Positions 1 to 10,031 of a stretch of DNA of 64,000 bases are shown here, piece after piece. Origin of the DNA: Halocafeteria seosinensis (lineage: Eukaryota > Sar > Bigyra > Bicosoecida); the NCBI GenBank assembly GCA_001687465.1, contig LVLI01000154.1, positions 1-64,000 of the forward strand, given 5' to 3'. Within the stretch, counting starts at the first letter, position 1, and each line of letters begins with the position of its first letter. Under the pieces are notes generated by a model. The model made no database searches. It was not told where the DNA came from and saw only the letters and a list, made by a program, of their open reading frames with translations. The translations under genes were made by a program, and so were the position numbers.

Positions 1-147
1 TCATGGAAGTTGACGATTGAGCCAACACAGGCTATATAATGGTATTATACAGCCTCGTTGGTTTGTCGAAACCGTGGACCCTTGTCTACTAATGCTTTAA
101 TGAACTTGTATGTACTTCTTTGTTTACCTTGCCATCAATTCGCCACA

Positions 148-633
148 ATGGAGTCTAAGGGATCATGTCGTTGCGGTAGAGTGAAATTCACTGTGCAATT
201 AACTGGACCAGCTCCTTTTATGGTATGCAATTGCTCGAGATGTGTGAAATGTCAGGGACCATGGAACCCTAATCTACTCGGGGATACACGCTCGTTTAGA
301 CTGGTGGAAGGCCCCGAGTTTGTAAAGACGTATCAAGCACGGGAGGAGGATGGAAGTCTGTCCAATCATGAGCGGAAGTTCTGTTCTGAGTGTGGAAGCC
401 ATTTATGGGCTTTCGATTCGCGTTGGCCTGATGTTATTCACCCTGTGGCAAGCGCTATTGATACAGAGCTCCCAGTGCCTCCTTGTTATCGGCATATAAT
501 GATGGGAGACAAAAAAACGTGGATCCCTGCTTCAGCTGAACAAATGAAAATTGAACAGGCTTTCGAACGCTATCCGGACAAGTCTCTTGAACAGTGGCAT
601 AAGGAGAAAGGCATGTACCACCCGACAAAGTGA
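148..633 (+). CDS. GFA/CENP-V-type zinc-binding protein
   Basis: A 161-aa protein of the glutathione-dependent formaldehyde-activating (GFA) fold family, a small beta fold that binds zinc. The visible zinc ligands follow the family pattern: C7-x-C9 (GSCRCGRVKF), a central C-N-C-S-R-C cluster at residues 27-32, and C79-x-x-C82 (FCSECGSHLW). Length matches the family (130-170 aa). I chose ATG 148 because the family domain begins within five residues of it. The open frame extends upstream to position 58, but those residues (ALMNLYVLLCLPCHQF) do not resemble the family and could be UTR. The GFA name comes from a bacterial enzyme. Most eukaryotic members have no proven reaction, so the substrate is unknown. 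It converges on the RAP-domain gene with 138 bp between stop codons. Confidence 0.85.
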   Translation: MESKGSCRCGRVKFTVQLTGPAPFMVCNCSRCVKCQGPWNPNLLGDTRSFRLVEGPEFVKTYQAREEDGSLSNHERKFCSECGSHLWAFDSRWPDVIHPVASAIDTELPVPPCYRHIMMGDKKTWIPASAEQMKIEQAFERYPDKSLEQWHKEKGMYHPTK

Positions 634-771
634 AAGCAGCTCTTGACGGAAGGTATGAATAAAGGAAGACGGCTACGAGATGAAATATGCCCAGCCACCG
701 TACTGCGCTGTTTCTTGCGGTACGTGGAGATGCTGTAGCAGAAGCAGATTATTGAAACTACTGCGACTCGT

Positions 772-3546
772 CTATTCAGAAGAAGAAATATACAATCGAC
801 GCGGTAATCTATCTTTGAGAAAGTCCGTAATCCTATGCTCTCCTTTTGCGCGCTCCCATTCGAAGGTGTACACCACAGGCACAGTCCAGCCGTTCCTTTC
901 AAGTAAGCGAACAGAATGCTCATGCTGAGGACGCAAAAATCGGGTGTCTAAGCGTCGTACATGCCATGGCCTGAGAGAGGCACACAGCTGATCAGTATTC
1001 CAAGAGGTGAGACTTACAGAGGCTTGGCCACATCGCATTCCTCGGGCTAGCACGTATGGTCTGGTAGCCACAGAAGAAGTTGGTGCCAGGTGCTCGCAAC
1101 CGAATACCAATAGGGCGACACGGCTCTCTTGCCAAACGACGTCTACCCGTGAGAGAGGAAACGCTGCACATTCCAGTTCAGGCTCGAGGATCACCATGTC
1201 TCGGTGTCGTTTGGTAAGTTCTTCAGTGAAATCCTGCAACAGCAGGGCAGTCTGTTTTTGGTGATACTGAATCGTGGAGAGAGTGCCCAGCGAATCCTCA
1301 AAGTTTCCGGCAGCATCTGTCTTGTGAAAATGTAAAGGCTGAAAATATTTATTCACAACTGAGTTCAGCATACCACTTCCAGAATTTACTCCCAGGGACT
1401 GCGCACTATCTGACGAAGCAGGAGAGTATGAAAACTCCATCTCCGGGCTGGAATAGTTCTGCGAATCCTCCTTCAGAAGACTGCTAAGAGACGATACCGG
1501 AGATAGAAGGAGACGACTCAGTGACTGCCAAATATTTTGACCTGACACATGTTTTTGCTCACCCGAATGTGATGGTGAGAGGCTTTCGAGATTGTCTTCC
1601 TCCAGTGGGCAAGTATTTGGAACTACTCTCCTAGCCAACTCGCTCCTGAGTTCGGGAGAGATCCAAGAAGACGATAGCTCTGGCCATGGGCTGAGAAGCT
1701 CAACGCTTTGAACCACTTCCCAAAGCTGATCGAACGTGCTCTCTGAGAAGAGGAAACTGCCCGGGACCTCCATTTCACTGTCATTTTCGGGAGACGCTTT
1801 CCCATACAACGTATAGAGGATCGAGAGCAGTCGCAGCCCATGTTGAAACAGCCCATAGTTACACCAAAACTCTGACACACTGTAAGCCCATAGGACTTGG
1901 GTTACCTCTCGTGGAGAGAGTACGGTCCGCACAAAGGAAGGGGGAAACCAAAGTCTTGTCAATCCAATGTCGTTGGACGAGATATTCCATTCATATTCAA
2001 CTCCTACAGGCTTCTCCAGGATCGGCTGTATCCGGGCTCTAGTGTCCTGAGGTAGGTGATTCAAGTACCGCTGAGCAGAACCTTTCAATGCGCCCACCAA
2101 CCGAACAGAAGCGAGCTCTAGAAATTGATTCGCAGGGATTCCCTGGTTTGCAAGCGCCGTTATTGTATTGATTACAGTTTTCAGCTCTAATACGGATCCG
2201 TTAAGACTACCTCGTTTCCGCAACGTATTGTCGTCACCTGCGCCGACCTTCAGATATTTACTAGCCTCGACCAGGAGGTTTGGAGCAGGTTCTCCGGCAA
2301 TCGTATATAGCTGAATAATAGTGGCGGCCCCTTGTGATGTAGGATATTTCCTGCGAGTGGTCTGTGAGTTAGGTAGATGTTCTCGGAAGACCTGGCTGGC
2401 GACAAAGAAAAATTTCGGCGCCAACACGCCTGACCTGGCCACACAGTCAGCTACAGTTAGAAGCTCATTGATACCCATTGCACTTCTTTCTATGCGATGG
2501 ATGCATTCGTCGGCCAGATGTTTTGCCACTTCCTGCTCAGATGACGAGACTTCCTGTGAAGGCTTGGAGATCGTGTCTCCAATAATAGCCAACTGCCGTC
2601 CAGTGAAGTTCGATAGTCCTGCTATGACGCTCTCCTGTACCATTTGCCGGCTGGTAACCAGTCCGTTCTTGTTTGAAACGTCATCTAGGTGCAGCTTTTC
2701 CAAACTAGTGAATAACGAAAGAAGAGATGAGCCATCGCTCAGAAGCTTCAGTCTCTGAGCAGAATGAGTATCCCCAGAGACCAAAGGCGCAATTTTCCCC
2801 AGGCAAAATTCTGCGGCAGCCAAATGTGGAGGACTGTCGACGAAGACTGACAACATCGTCACCATGTCCTCGGGCTCCCACTGTTGAATTTTCGACTCTG
2901 GGTATTTACCCATCACCACTCCCGCCATGCTATCCCAAAATCGTTGATAGGTGTTGAAATCTGCTCGGGAGGCCTGCTTGAAGGATCGGGCCAACCCTGA
3001 CAGATACCTTGGCGTCAACAGATGGAGTTGGGCTCGGTAGTTCGGTTCTAAGTCCAGAAGTCGCTTGATTTCGGGGAAGCGATGAGATTTTCGACCTGTT
3101 GCGTTATCGAGATGCTGAAGTAACCCTGCCCAAACGTGTACAGGAACCATGTCTTGCTCACGGTGAGCTTTGCTGGTGACGGCCTCCACGGCATCACGAA
3201 CACATTGCACAAAGTCCGAATCTTGCGCCAATCGTTTGAGCATCGCATTGGAGCACGTTTTCACTAAATGTGAAAAGAGGAACCTGTAATTTCGGACCTC
3301 AAAATCGTGTTTATACTGTAAATAGACCTGTTTCGCATCCTTCCAGTTCCGTGTGTTGGCGAGGTTTTGACCAATATTCGCTCTCTCTCCTCCATGGAAC
3401 CACCGCCACGTTATACATATGCGTCGATGCGGGTGAGACACCCCTGTGAGAACCCGTGAACAATGACTGCATAATGAATATAATGGACTTGCTTTCCTCG
3501 CCCGTACGGCCAATGGTGCACCCAAGTGTAGCCATCTGTGGCTCAT
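772..3546 (-). CDS. RAP-domain organellar RNA-binding protein
   Basis: Single exon, 924 aa. The N-terminus is rich in Arg, Ser and His with few acidic residues over the first 50 residues (RWLHLGAPLAVRARKASPLY), like a mitochondrial or plastid transit peptide. The middle is helical with no sharp motif, as in FASTK/OPR-like helical-repeat proteins. The last 80 residues match the RAP domain: VDVVW and ALLVFG near residue 830, then the diagnostic end LLERNGWTVPVVYTFEW followed by ITDFLKDRL. RAP proteins act in organellar RNA processing, stability or translation, and the domain has an endonuclease-like fold. The RNA target cannot be read from sequence. Start is the first ATG of the long frame and sits directly before the transit-like segment. 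I am sure of the RAP domain and less sure which organelle. Confidence 0.82.
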   Translation of the reverse strand: MSHRWLHLGAPLAVRARKASPLYSLCSHCSRVLTGVSHPHRRICITWRWFHGGERANIGQNLANTRNWKDAKQVYLQYKHDFEVRNYRFLFSHLVKTCSNAMLKRLAQDSDFVQCVRDAVEAVTSKAHREQDMVPVHVWAGLLQHLDNATGRKSHRFPEIKRLLDLEPNYRAQLHLLTPRYLSGLARSFKQASRADFNTYQRFWDSMAGVVMGKYPESKIQQWEPEDMVTMLSVFVDSPPHLAAAEFCLGKIAPLVSGDTHSAQRLKLLSDGSSLLSLFTSLEKLHLDDVSNKNGLVTSRQMVQESVIAGLSNFTGRQLAIIGDTISKPSQEVSSSEQEVAKHLADECIHRIERSAMGINELLTVADCVARSGVLAPKFFFVASQVFREHLPNSQTTRRKYPTSQGAATIIQLYTIAGEPAPNLLVEASKYLKVGAGDDNTLRKRGSLNGSVLELKTVINTITALANQGIPANQFLELASVRLVGALKGSAQRYLNHLPQDTRARIQPILEKPVGVEYEWNISSNDIGLTRLWFPPSFVRTVLSPREVTQVLWAYSVSEFWCNYGLFQHGLRLLSILYTLYGKASPENDSEMEVPGSFLFSESTFDQLWEVVQSVELLSPWPELSSSWISPELRSELARRVVPNTCPLEEDNLESLSPSHSGEQKHVSGQNIWQSLSRLLLSPVSSLSSLLKEDSQNYSSPEMEFSYSPASSDSAQSLGVNSGSGMLNSVVNKYFQPLHFHKTDAAGNFEDSLGTLSTIQYHQKQTALLLQDFTEELTKRHRDMVILEPELECAAFPLSRVDVVWQESRVALLVFGCEHLAPTSSVATRPYVLARGMRCGQASVSLTSWNTDQLCASLRPWHVRRLDTRFLRPQHEHSVRLLERNGWTVPVVYTFEWERAKGEHRITDFLKDRLPRRLYISSSE

Positions 3547-3817
3547 TGTAGGTGCTCCCTACTACCTGTTCATCCGCTTTTCGGCATGCTATAATACCAA
3601 AAGAACACATAGGAACGTCTATATCAACATGAGACACACTGTATAGAGTGACTATTAGAGTCAATTTGACCTTCACAACACGGGGGATTTTCTTCCTTCA
3701 TGTCTTCATAACACGGCGACTACCACCCATATCTTCGATTTGTTGGCATAAATACATTGTGTGTGATTGTTTTTAGAAAAGGGAGAAGAAGAAGAAGAAA
3801 AAAAAAAAAAATTCACC

Positions 3818-4217
3818 ATGGAGCAATATGAGCCGCCACCACCCTACGTGCATTCGCCTCAAGAAACTAGTTTGACGGTAGAATGGGACCAAGTAGCCGG
3901 GTAAGTGCATGATGTGGTCTTTGACAACACACGAGGCGACCACTAGGTTTGGTGTGGTAGACCGCAGGGCGACGGAATACAAGCTGATCTACAGAGCCTT
4001 CTCGGATTCGTGGGAGAACGCGACAGAATTAGTCTTCGATGGAAAGGAGACATCCACTATTGTCTCAGGGTTAATGCCGACAAATACGTACCAATTCAAA
4101 CTCGTTGCCAAGCAGGACGACGTGGAAAGTAAACCAAGCGAAGTGGTCAGTGGAGATACCTTAGCAGCCGATTGCTCTGGAAGCGGAGGCAAGAAAAAGA
4201 AATGTATTGTGCAATGA
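3818..4217 (+). CDS. Small fibronectin type III protein with C-terminal CaaX box
   Basis: Two exons, 3818..3900 and 3968..4217, with a 67-nt intron (gtaagt..cgcag). The join restores frame and gives 110 aa. Exon 1 begins MEQYEPPPPYVHSPQE and leads into LTVEWDQVAG. Exon 2 continues ATEYKLIYRAF and VSGLMPTNTYQFKLVA. This is one complete FnIII domain with the conserved W in strand B, the Y-x-L strand, and the L-x-P-x-T-x-Y-x-F signature. The tail is a Gly/Ser linker, KKKK, then CIVQ at the stop codon. That is a polybasic region plus a CaaX box, with terminal Gln favouring farnesylation. There is no signal peptide, so I infer a cytosolic protein anchored to the inner face of a membrane. The ATG lies right after a purine tract (GAA repeats and a poly-A run, about 3781-3810). 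Partners are unknown. Confidence 0.75.
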
Positions 4218-4581
4218 ATGAACACAAGGCAAGAAGAGCAACGGGAACGAGTGTGTTGTGGTAATGTGATTTGGAAAGCATAGCAAAGAAACGGGTATCG
4301 TCTGTATTCTATTCATTTCGGATTAGACGCTTTTACTTTATACGAAAGCGGGATCGAACATCTATTGCGTTTGCGTGCTACACATCATCAAAGGGGCAAG
4401 AATAGCTCATGTCGTCTCTACGGACTCGGTATTTCCTTGTAACAGTAAGAAAAGACCTTTCCTTGGACGAAATAGCGAATATCATACCCTTATTCCCTCC
4501 TATCTCTTCCTTACCTCCTGTTCACTCAGCAAGGAAGAAGTAGCATGAAATCGAACCAGATGATATGACCATCTATTTCCA
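4218..4581. other. Intergenic region between convergent genes
   Basis: 364 bp between the stop of the FnIII protein and the stop of the PDK1 gene on the opposite strand. It should hold both 3' UTRs. I see no ORF of note and no repeat. Confidence 0.6.
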
Positions 4582-7415
4582 CTACTTCTTATGAAGCGTA
4601 CTCTCCGGACGAGCCAGGTACTTATTGTATTTCTTCAAGGGTGCGGGTAATAACTGAAGCTGCCGGCACGCTAGCAGTGCCTTTCTCCGGCTATTTGGAC
4701 TCTTCTTCAGCGCGAGTAAATCGGTAATGGCTTGCTTCCATGACCCTGGATGGCCATCTTTATCCTCAATCCTATATTCAGTTTTCTCACTCGGAATCTT
4801 CAAGACCCATGATCCTTTGGACTTGCCGTACGACAGCTCCATATCATCCTTGAATGGAATTTCTCCTTTCTTTATATTATTTTCGGGATCGAAATATTCT
4901 AGCGAAGGTTTGTTCGTCAACACAAGGTCTCGTGTATGAGGAATTCCGGCAATGTGTCTTTTCTTCTTGACACGGCCCCACATTACAACACCCCTGCGAA
5001 CACGACCACTTGACATTGTAGGCAACGATCCTGAACGAGGGGCTTGAATGTAGTCACGATCCCGATTTTCGTTCCCTTTTGGCGTAGCATACTCCTCTCC
5101 TCCATCGCGGGGATCATCTAAATCTAAGATACTCGCCCAATAGAGCTTGCTATAGTCACCAGAAGAGTGGATGGGATACGGAAGAGCCTGCGAGTTCTCG
5201 GCTGGTTGCTCTTCGCTATCTTCTGGTATGCTTGGTAGCAAATCAGCCGTCTCCGGTGGAAGACGCTCCAAAACGGAGCTCAAACTTAGAAATGGCTGAC
5301 CATGGAGTTGGTCATCACTGATGTTGCCTACTTCCGCAAACACCTCCGGTTGGGAAGCCAACCCAGATTTCTGCGAAGATTGCCTTTCTACTTCTGTGGT
5401 ATCCGGTTTGGGGTAGTAGTCCTCAGTGAGTTGCAACTGCAAATTCTTTGGGGTATTGGGAGTCTCCGACCTCGATTCTTGGAACTCATCAAACTCTAGT
5501 TCCCACGAAAGTTGTTCACTATCCACAGGCTCGGGTAGTTCTTCCGTGTCGGGAACATAAGGAGGGTCGTATACAGAGGCGTACGGGCGAATGGCACTGA
5601 TAGACCGCGGGGTTGCATCGTTAGGACTCGCCTCTCCATTGTATTGCCGGCTGTTCGAGCGATCGAGCTCAGTTAATTTTCTCTTACGCTCAGCATACAC
5701 CTGCCGTTCCTTCAAAGCTGCAAAATCGAAGCCCTCAAAGAATGGATGATTCTTCAAATGTTCATACGAATATTGCTCCTGCGTAACACCGAACCGTAAT
5801 AAACCGAACATGTTCCTTTTAGCTTTTTGACAATTACTTACTCGGTATTCTGAACTCATAAACTTGCTCCAACAAGAACAGTCACTCCCGGCCCCTAGAC
5901 GCTCTTCGGGCTCTTTCCGTGTGAGCCTTTCAATAAGGTCTTTCGCCGTTTCAGGAATCCACTCAGGATATTCTATTTTCAAACGTCCTTCCGCGTAGTC
6001 AGTTACGTTTTGCAATGTCTGATATTCAGCACCACCCCGAAGCATCGGTTTTCCAACTAACATTTGATACAGAATACAGCCCAACGCCCACAAATCCGCG
6101 GGCATGTGCACAACTTCGTCGGCCACCATCTCCGGTGAGACATACTCGGCAGTACCACAAAACGAATCGTCTTGTTTCTCTGCACCTTCGTCCTTTGCAG
6201 AACCAAAATCTGCCAATTTCAGGTGGCCATGCTCTGTCAGTAGTACATTCTCAGGCTTTAGATCACGATGCACTACTTTCAACTTCGTGTGAAGATATTC
6301 TAGAGCAGCCACTAGTTCAGCCATATAGAACCTGGTAACCTGCGCAAAGCCAATCCCCAAAAATAAATCCCCAAAATCACTGCAGTCAAGTGAGTTGACG
6401 GTAGAGTTGCTTACATCTAATGGACATGCTTGATTCTCCTCTCCCCGCCGTCTAGCTTCTTCCCGAAAATGTCTAATGACACCGAGAAGGTCACCACCTC
6501 GGCATAGATCCATTATAAAATATAGGCTTCCCTTATCTTGAAAAGTATACCTTAACCGGACGATATTTGGGTGTTGGACTCTGGACATGACATTTCGTTC
6601 CATCATGACGAACTTTTCCTGCTCAATCAAGACACAGGGAACTCACTCTTATAATACAGGCAAGGCATTACAGTCAGTCTCACCTTTTTCTCCTTTACAA
6701 TAAATCGACGATCCATGACTTTGCATGCGTAGTCAGTGTGTGTGTTGCGATCTCGGCAGTGCACTACTTGAGCGTAAGCGCCGACGCCCAGTTCTTTGCC
6801 GTACAGGAAGTCAACTCTTCGTTTTGGCTTTACTTTCTTCTTCGAAGAACTATCCCCATTACTGTTATTGCGCGAAGAATCTGACCCTTCCTTATGCCGA
6901 TCCGAACTAATTGACCTTCCCTGTGTAGTATCTGCAGATCCATCAGCAGCATCAGCCGCGGCATTCTGCACAGCTCTCGCGCGTAAGGATTCCCTCCCGA
7001 CACTCGGAGCGCTGGTCGAAATATTGAACGGATGTTCTGCTTCTGTCGTTCCATTCCCCGTGTGTCCTGCAGCACTCGTCGTGCAACTAGAATTCACTAC
7101 TTCGGGTATACTGGCAACAGAAAAGGGGGGAGTGGGCGCAGTTGAAGCGGTTTCCACGGCTCCATTTCGTGTCTCACCCTCACCGGCAACCGTATCTACG
7201 GATACCTGAGCAAAGCGGGAATGTAGACTGGACATACTTTCTTCTTCTGCCGTTGTACTGGCATCAGTGGGCGCACAATCCGCGGATTCTTCCTTGGAAG
7301 CTGAGACAGCTTTCTGCTCTGGCTCTGTGGAGATGTCATCCTGTTCCCCAGGATGCTGCTGCCGCTGCTGATGAAGATGTCCTTCGTCAGAAGCTTGTTC
7401 AGCACGAGCTTCCAT
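4582..7415 (-). CDS. PDPK1: 3-phosphoinositide-dependent protein kinase 1 (PDK1)
   Basis: Four exons on the minus strand: 7415..6684, 6618..6415, 6339..5842 and 5778..4582, giving 876 aa. Residues 1-200 are a low-complexity Ser/Glu/Thr-rich extension. The AGC kinase domain starts at VDFLYGKELGVGAYAQVV (about 201). ACKVMDR has Lys232, HRDLKPEN is at 336-343 and DFG at 356-358. The activation loop DDSFCGTAEYVSPEM matches PDK1, with Ser371 at the self-phosphorylated position. No hydrophobic motif follows the kinase, as expected for PDK1. A PH domain of PDK1 type occupies about 745-845 (GVVMWGRVKKKRHI, RDLVLTNKPSLEYFD, WVLKIPSEKTEYRIED). PDK1 phosphorylates the activation loops of other AGC kinases (Akt, S6K, PKC classes) at membranes. 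Introns of 75 and 63 nt are in frame without stops, so the genomic frame reads through them. I removed them because the kinase core aligns cleanly only without them. Confidence 0.92.
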
Positions 7416-8106
7416 CTAAATAAGAGGGCAAAAACCTTAATGAAATGCTGTGGTAGGGTCTAAAATGGCTTCAAAAGGAGATCCGTTTATCTTTCTTTGT
7501 CTCCGAGTTTAGCCGCGTAGGGCGGCTTTCTTCTCTTCTCTACTTGAATAACGCGGATATAAAGGATACCAAGGGACAAATACATGCATAAAATACAATA
7601 GTGGAAGCACAGACGTACAAACAAGGCGCAACCACGCATACAATCCCTCGAATGGCTGGCTCCTTCAGTAACCGAACAAACAATTCGCTCGGGGATCAAG
7701 AGTCCCGTAGGTTTACCTCTCGGAAGTCCGGACTCTCGGACGGATATTTCCGCCTCTACCAAGCATTCGTACACGGGAACGTAGTAGCAGAGTTCAGAGG
7801 CGTGGGATGTCGCGATGCTTCGCTTTCGAATGAGTCGACACTGCGAGTATATTCTCTTGACTCACCCACGCGGGAGAAGAGTAGGAGGGTCACCCTCAGC
7901 ACAGCACCACGAGAATTCAGGAGGATAGAATTAGCATTTGAGGATCCCTCTTAACAGGTTTAGTTTAGTTCTAAAAAGTATTCAATCATTAAGTGAGAAA
8001 CTCATCGCGAGCGGTGGGTAAGGGCTATTGGAGAATCCGCATGGGGCTACGTGCGTCCTCAAAGTACAGTCACATGGAGTACCGGAAAGAGCTATTCCAG
8101 CCACCC
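7416..8106. other. Intergenic region upstream of PDK1
   Basis: 691 bp upstream of the PDK1 start and downstream of the secreted-protein gene. It holds overlapping open frames up to 117 codons on both strands, but none shows a known domain or a splice-supported structure. It probably contains the PDK1 promoter and 5' UTR and the 3' UTR of the neighbour. Confidence 0.5.
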
Positions 8107-8612
8107 CTAATAACTACAATTGGGGAAAACGACACCGCTGCACATATTTTCGCAGTCTTCCCCACTGCGAATACTTCGACATTTCTCCTCGGCGTCACAG
8201 TGGCAGCAGCAGAACTCAGACACTTCGGCTGAAACTTCTTTGTTCCCTTCTTGAAACGGCCCACTATTACCAGAGCTTGCACCTTCATCTGCCCGGCGTA
8301 CCCATCCTGGGTCATAGCAATAGTCTTTCACTCCACCGCCTCCGCAGTTAGGGTACTCTTGGAGACAATCCCCAGGACATAAGGTGCACTCCTTAACTCG
8401 AAAGCTGGTGGATTCGTGAGTCGCGGCACAAGTACATGAGCATACATGTTTCACTGCAAATCCACCGCATCAATAATTAATAATTGAATAAAGTCCTAAT
8501 ACCCATACCAAGATATGCATTATACACTATTTCATCGTTACTTACGATCTGCATGGACGAACTGGATGGCAAAGGCCAAGACCGCGAAAGCAGTGACAGT
8601 GTAAAGTTTCAT
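8107..8612 (-). CDS. Small secreted cysteine-rich protein
   Basis: Two exons on the minus strand, 8612..8546 and 8453..8107, with a 92-nt intron (gtaagt..ttgcag). Total 137 aa. Exon 1 is a clear signal peptide, MKLYTVTAFAVLAFAIQFVHA, with cleavage expected after HA. The mature part starts DLKHVCSCTC and carries about 18 cysteines, including CPGDC, NCGGGG, YCYDPG, FCCCHCD and a terminal NMCSGVVFPNCSY. I do not recognise the family. A decayed copy lies 0.9 kb upstream on the same strand and shares the signal peptide, the YCY-P-G segment, the ADE-ASS segment, the CC-x-HCD segment and the VVFPNCS ending. That sharing supports the gene structure. The even Cys spacing suggests a disulfide-rich extracellular or wall protein. 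No enzymatic motif is visible. Confidence 0.72.
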
Positions 8613-9479
8613 CTTCCTCCAATGGGTAGTTGTCTGTAATAGCGGCAGGGAGCATACACGTGCCTCGGGTTTAGGACATACTATGCGTCGGCGGTTATTC
8701 TAACCTTCTTGTTCGTTGCACCGAAAGTGTAAATCGACGTTGGAAGTACGCTTCTATGTAAATGTTCCAAGGCAAAGCCGTGTGTCAATACAGCACTATC
8801 TTTCTTAACAATGTATTGTGAATAATTCAATTCCCGGTGAATGGTGATTCTGCCAAGTGGGGATAATGCACTGTGAAAATCCTAGGGTGTCCGGCTACAA
8901 TTGTTTAGCCGCCAAATTTAACGCATCGCGCAGGTACTGCCCAAGCTGAAGAAATTCCGAAGAATTCTCCGGGACCCCAACAATCGTTTTCGTCAAAGAG
9001 AGTTCGTCACAACTGTTCATGACAACGTCAGTTTATCACTGTTTGGGGCGACGTGTCACTAGGATGGTCATGTCCAGCGCCAGAGAAGCGCTTCGCGAGT
9101 ATAGTAAAGTACAGCTAAATCAGCTGTCGACTTCTCGAAGGTGGGCAAGTTCCTGATGTGGGACATGAAAAGACAATTTCTACCTGTATTCAGGCTCGTC
9201 TTCCATACTCGAAAACGTCGATAACGACGCAGGATCAGAAGAACGCGAAGATAAAGAAAGATCCGCTATTGAACAAGAGAGCAAAAGACGATGAGCAATT
9301 GCCCGTCCTCACAAAAAATATACGAGTCCTACCGCTAGTCGGTATCTGCCCCGTCCAGTAAGAACATACACAGAGAAAGCAATAACTAAACCAAGCAGTG
9401 ACAAGAAAAGAGGCGATTCGTGGACGACCCGTTCTTAACAGTCAAGCAAAGTTACTGGATAAGCATTTCCGATCTATCC
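8613..9479. other. Intergenic region between tandem Cys-rich copies
   Basis: 867 bp between the intact secreted-protein gene and its decayed copy. It must hold the promoter of the intact gene. I found no coding frame with a recognisable domain and no tRNA-like cloverleaf by eye. Confidence 0.5.
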
Positions 9480-10031
9480 CTAATTGCTGCAATTGGGGAA
9501 CACAACATCGTTGCACATGTTGTTACAGTCTGTCTGAACGTGGACGCTTTTGTAGTTCTCGGTATCACAGTGCCAACAGCAGAGCTCAGGCCCTTGGCTG
9601 GAAACGCTCTCCTCCCCCTCCCGCGAGACATCGCTGTTCCTTTGCTGAAATAACTGAGTGGCACTGGAGCTTGCGTCTTCGTCTGCTTGGAATCCTGGCC
9701 CCGGATAATAGCAATAGGTCTTTGTCCCCGCAATTAGGGTACCGTTTGGTGGCAATCGCCGAGCCACGAACGGCATTTTTTGATCCGAAAGCTAATGGAT
9801 TTATGCTCGTCAGGGCAACTGTATGAGCATATATGGTTCACTGCAGGAGATTCACCTTATCAACGAATAAATGTATGCGGTCAACTCCCCGGCCGGTGGG
9901 CTATCTGTCACATATGTGTGTGTGTGTAATGTACCACCACAGAAGGCTCATGAACTTGTTCTTGCTTCTGCCTGAACGGACCAGATTACGCATGCCAAGA
10001 CCGCGAACGCAGTGGCAGTGTAAGACTTCAT
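9480..10031 (-). pseudogene. Decayed tandem copy of the secreted Cys-rich protein
   Basis: Same strand and same layout as the gene at 8107-8612. The signal peptide is present at 10031 (MKSYTATAFAVLACVIWSVQA). The 5' splice donor that follows it in the intact copy (GATCgtaagt) reads GAAGCAAGAAC here, so the donor is lost and the frame ends soon after. The second-exon homologue starts near 9840 after a tgcag acceptor. It keeps SFRIKKC and GDC, then frameshifts at the NCG segment: one frame reads QTVP-stop, a second reads PNCGDKD, and a third carries on as TYCYYPG, ADEDASS, LCCWHCD and NDVVFPNCSN. Loss of the donor plus at least two frame changes argue that this copy makes no equivalent protein. 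A shortened or respliced product cannot be excluded. Confidence 0.75.

Noticed and set aside
7601-7954. 117-codon plus-strand frame upstream of PDK1
   Set aside because: No domain, no splice context and an overlapping minus-strand frame of similar length; likely promoter sequence.
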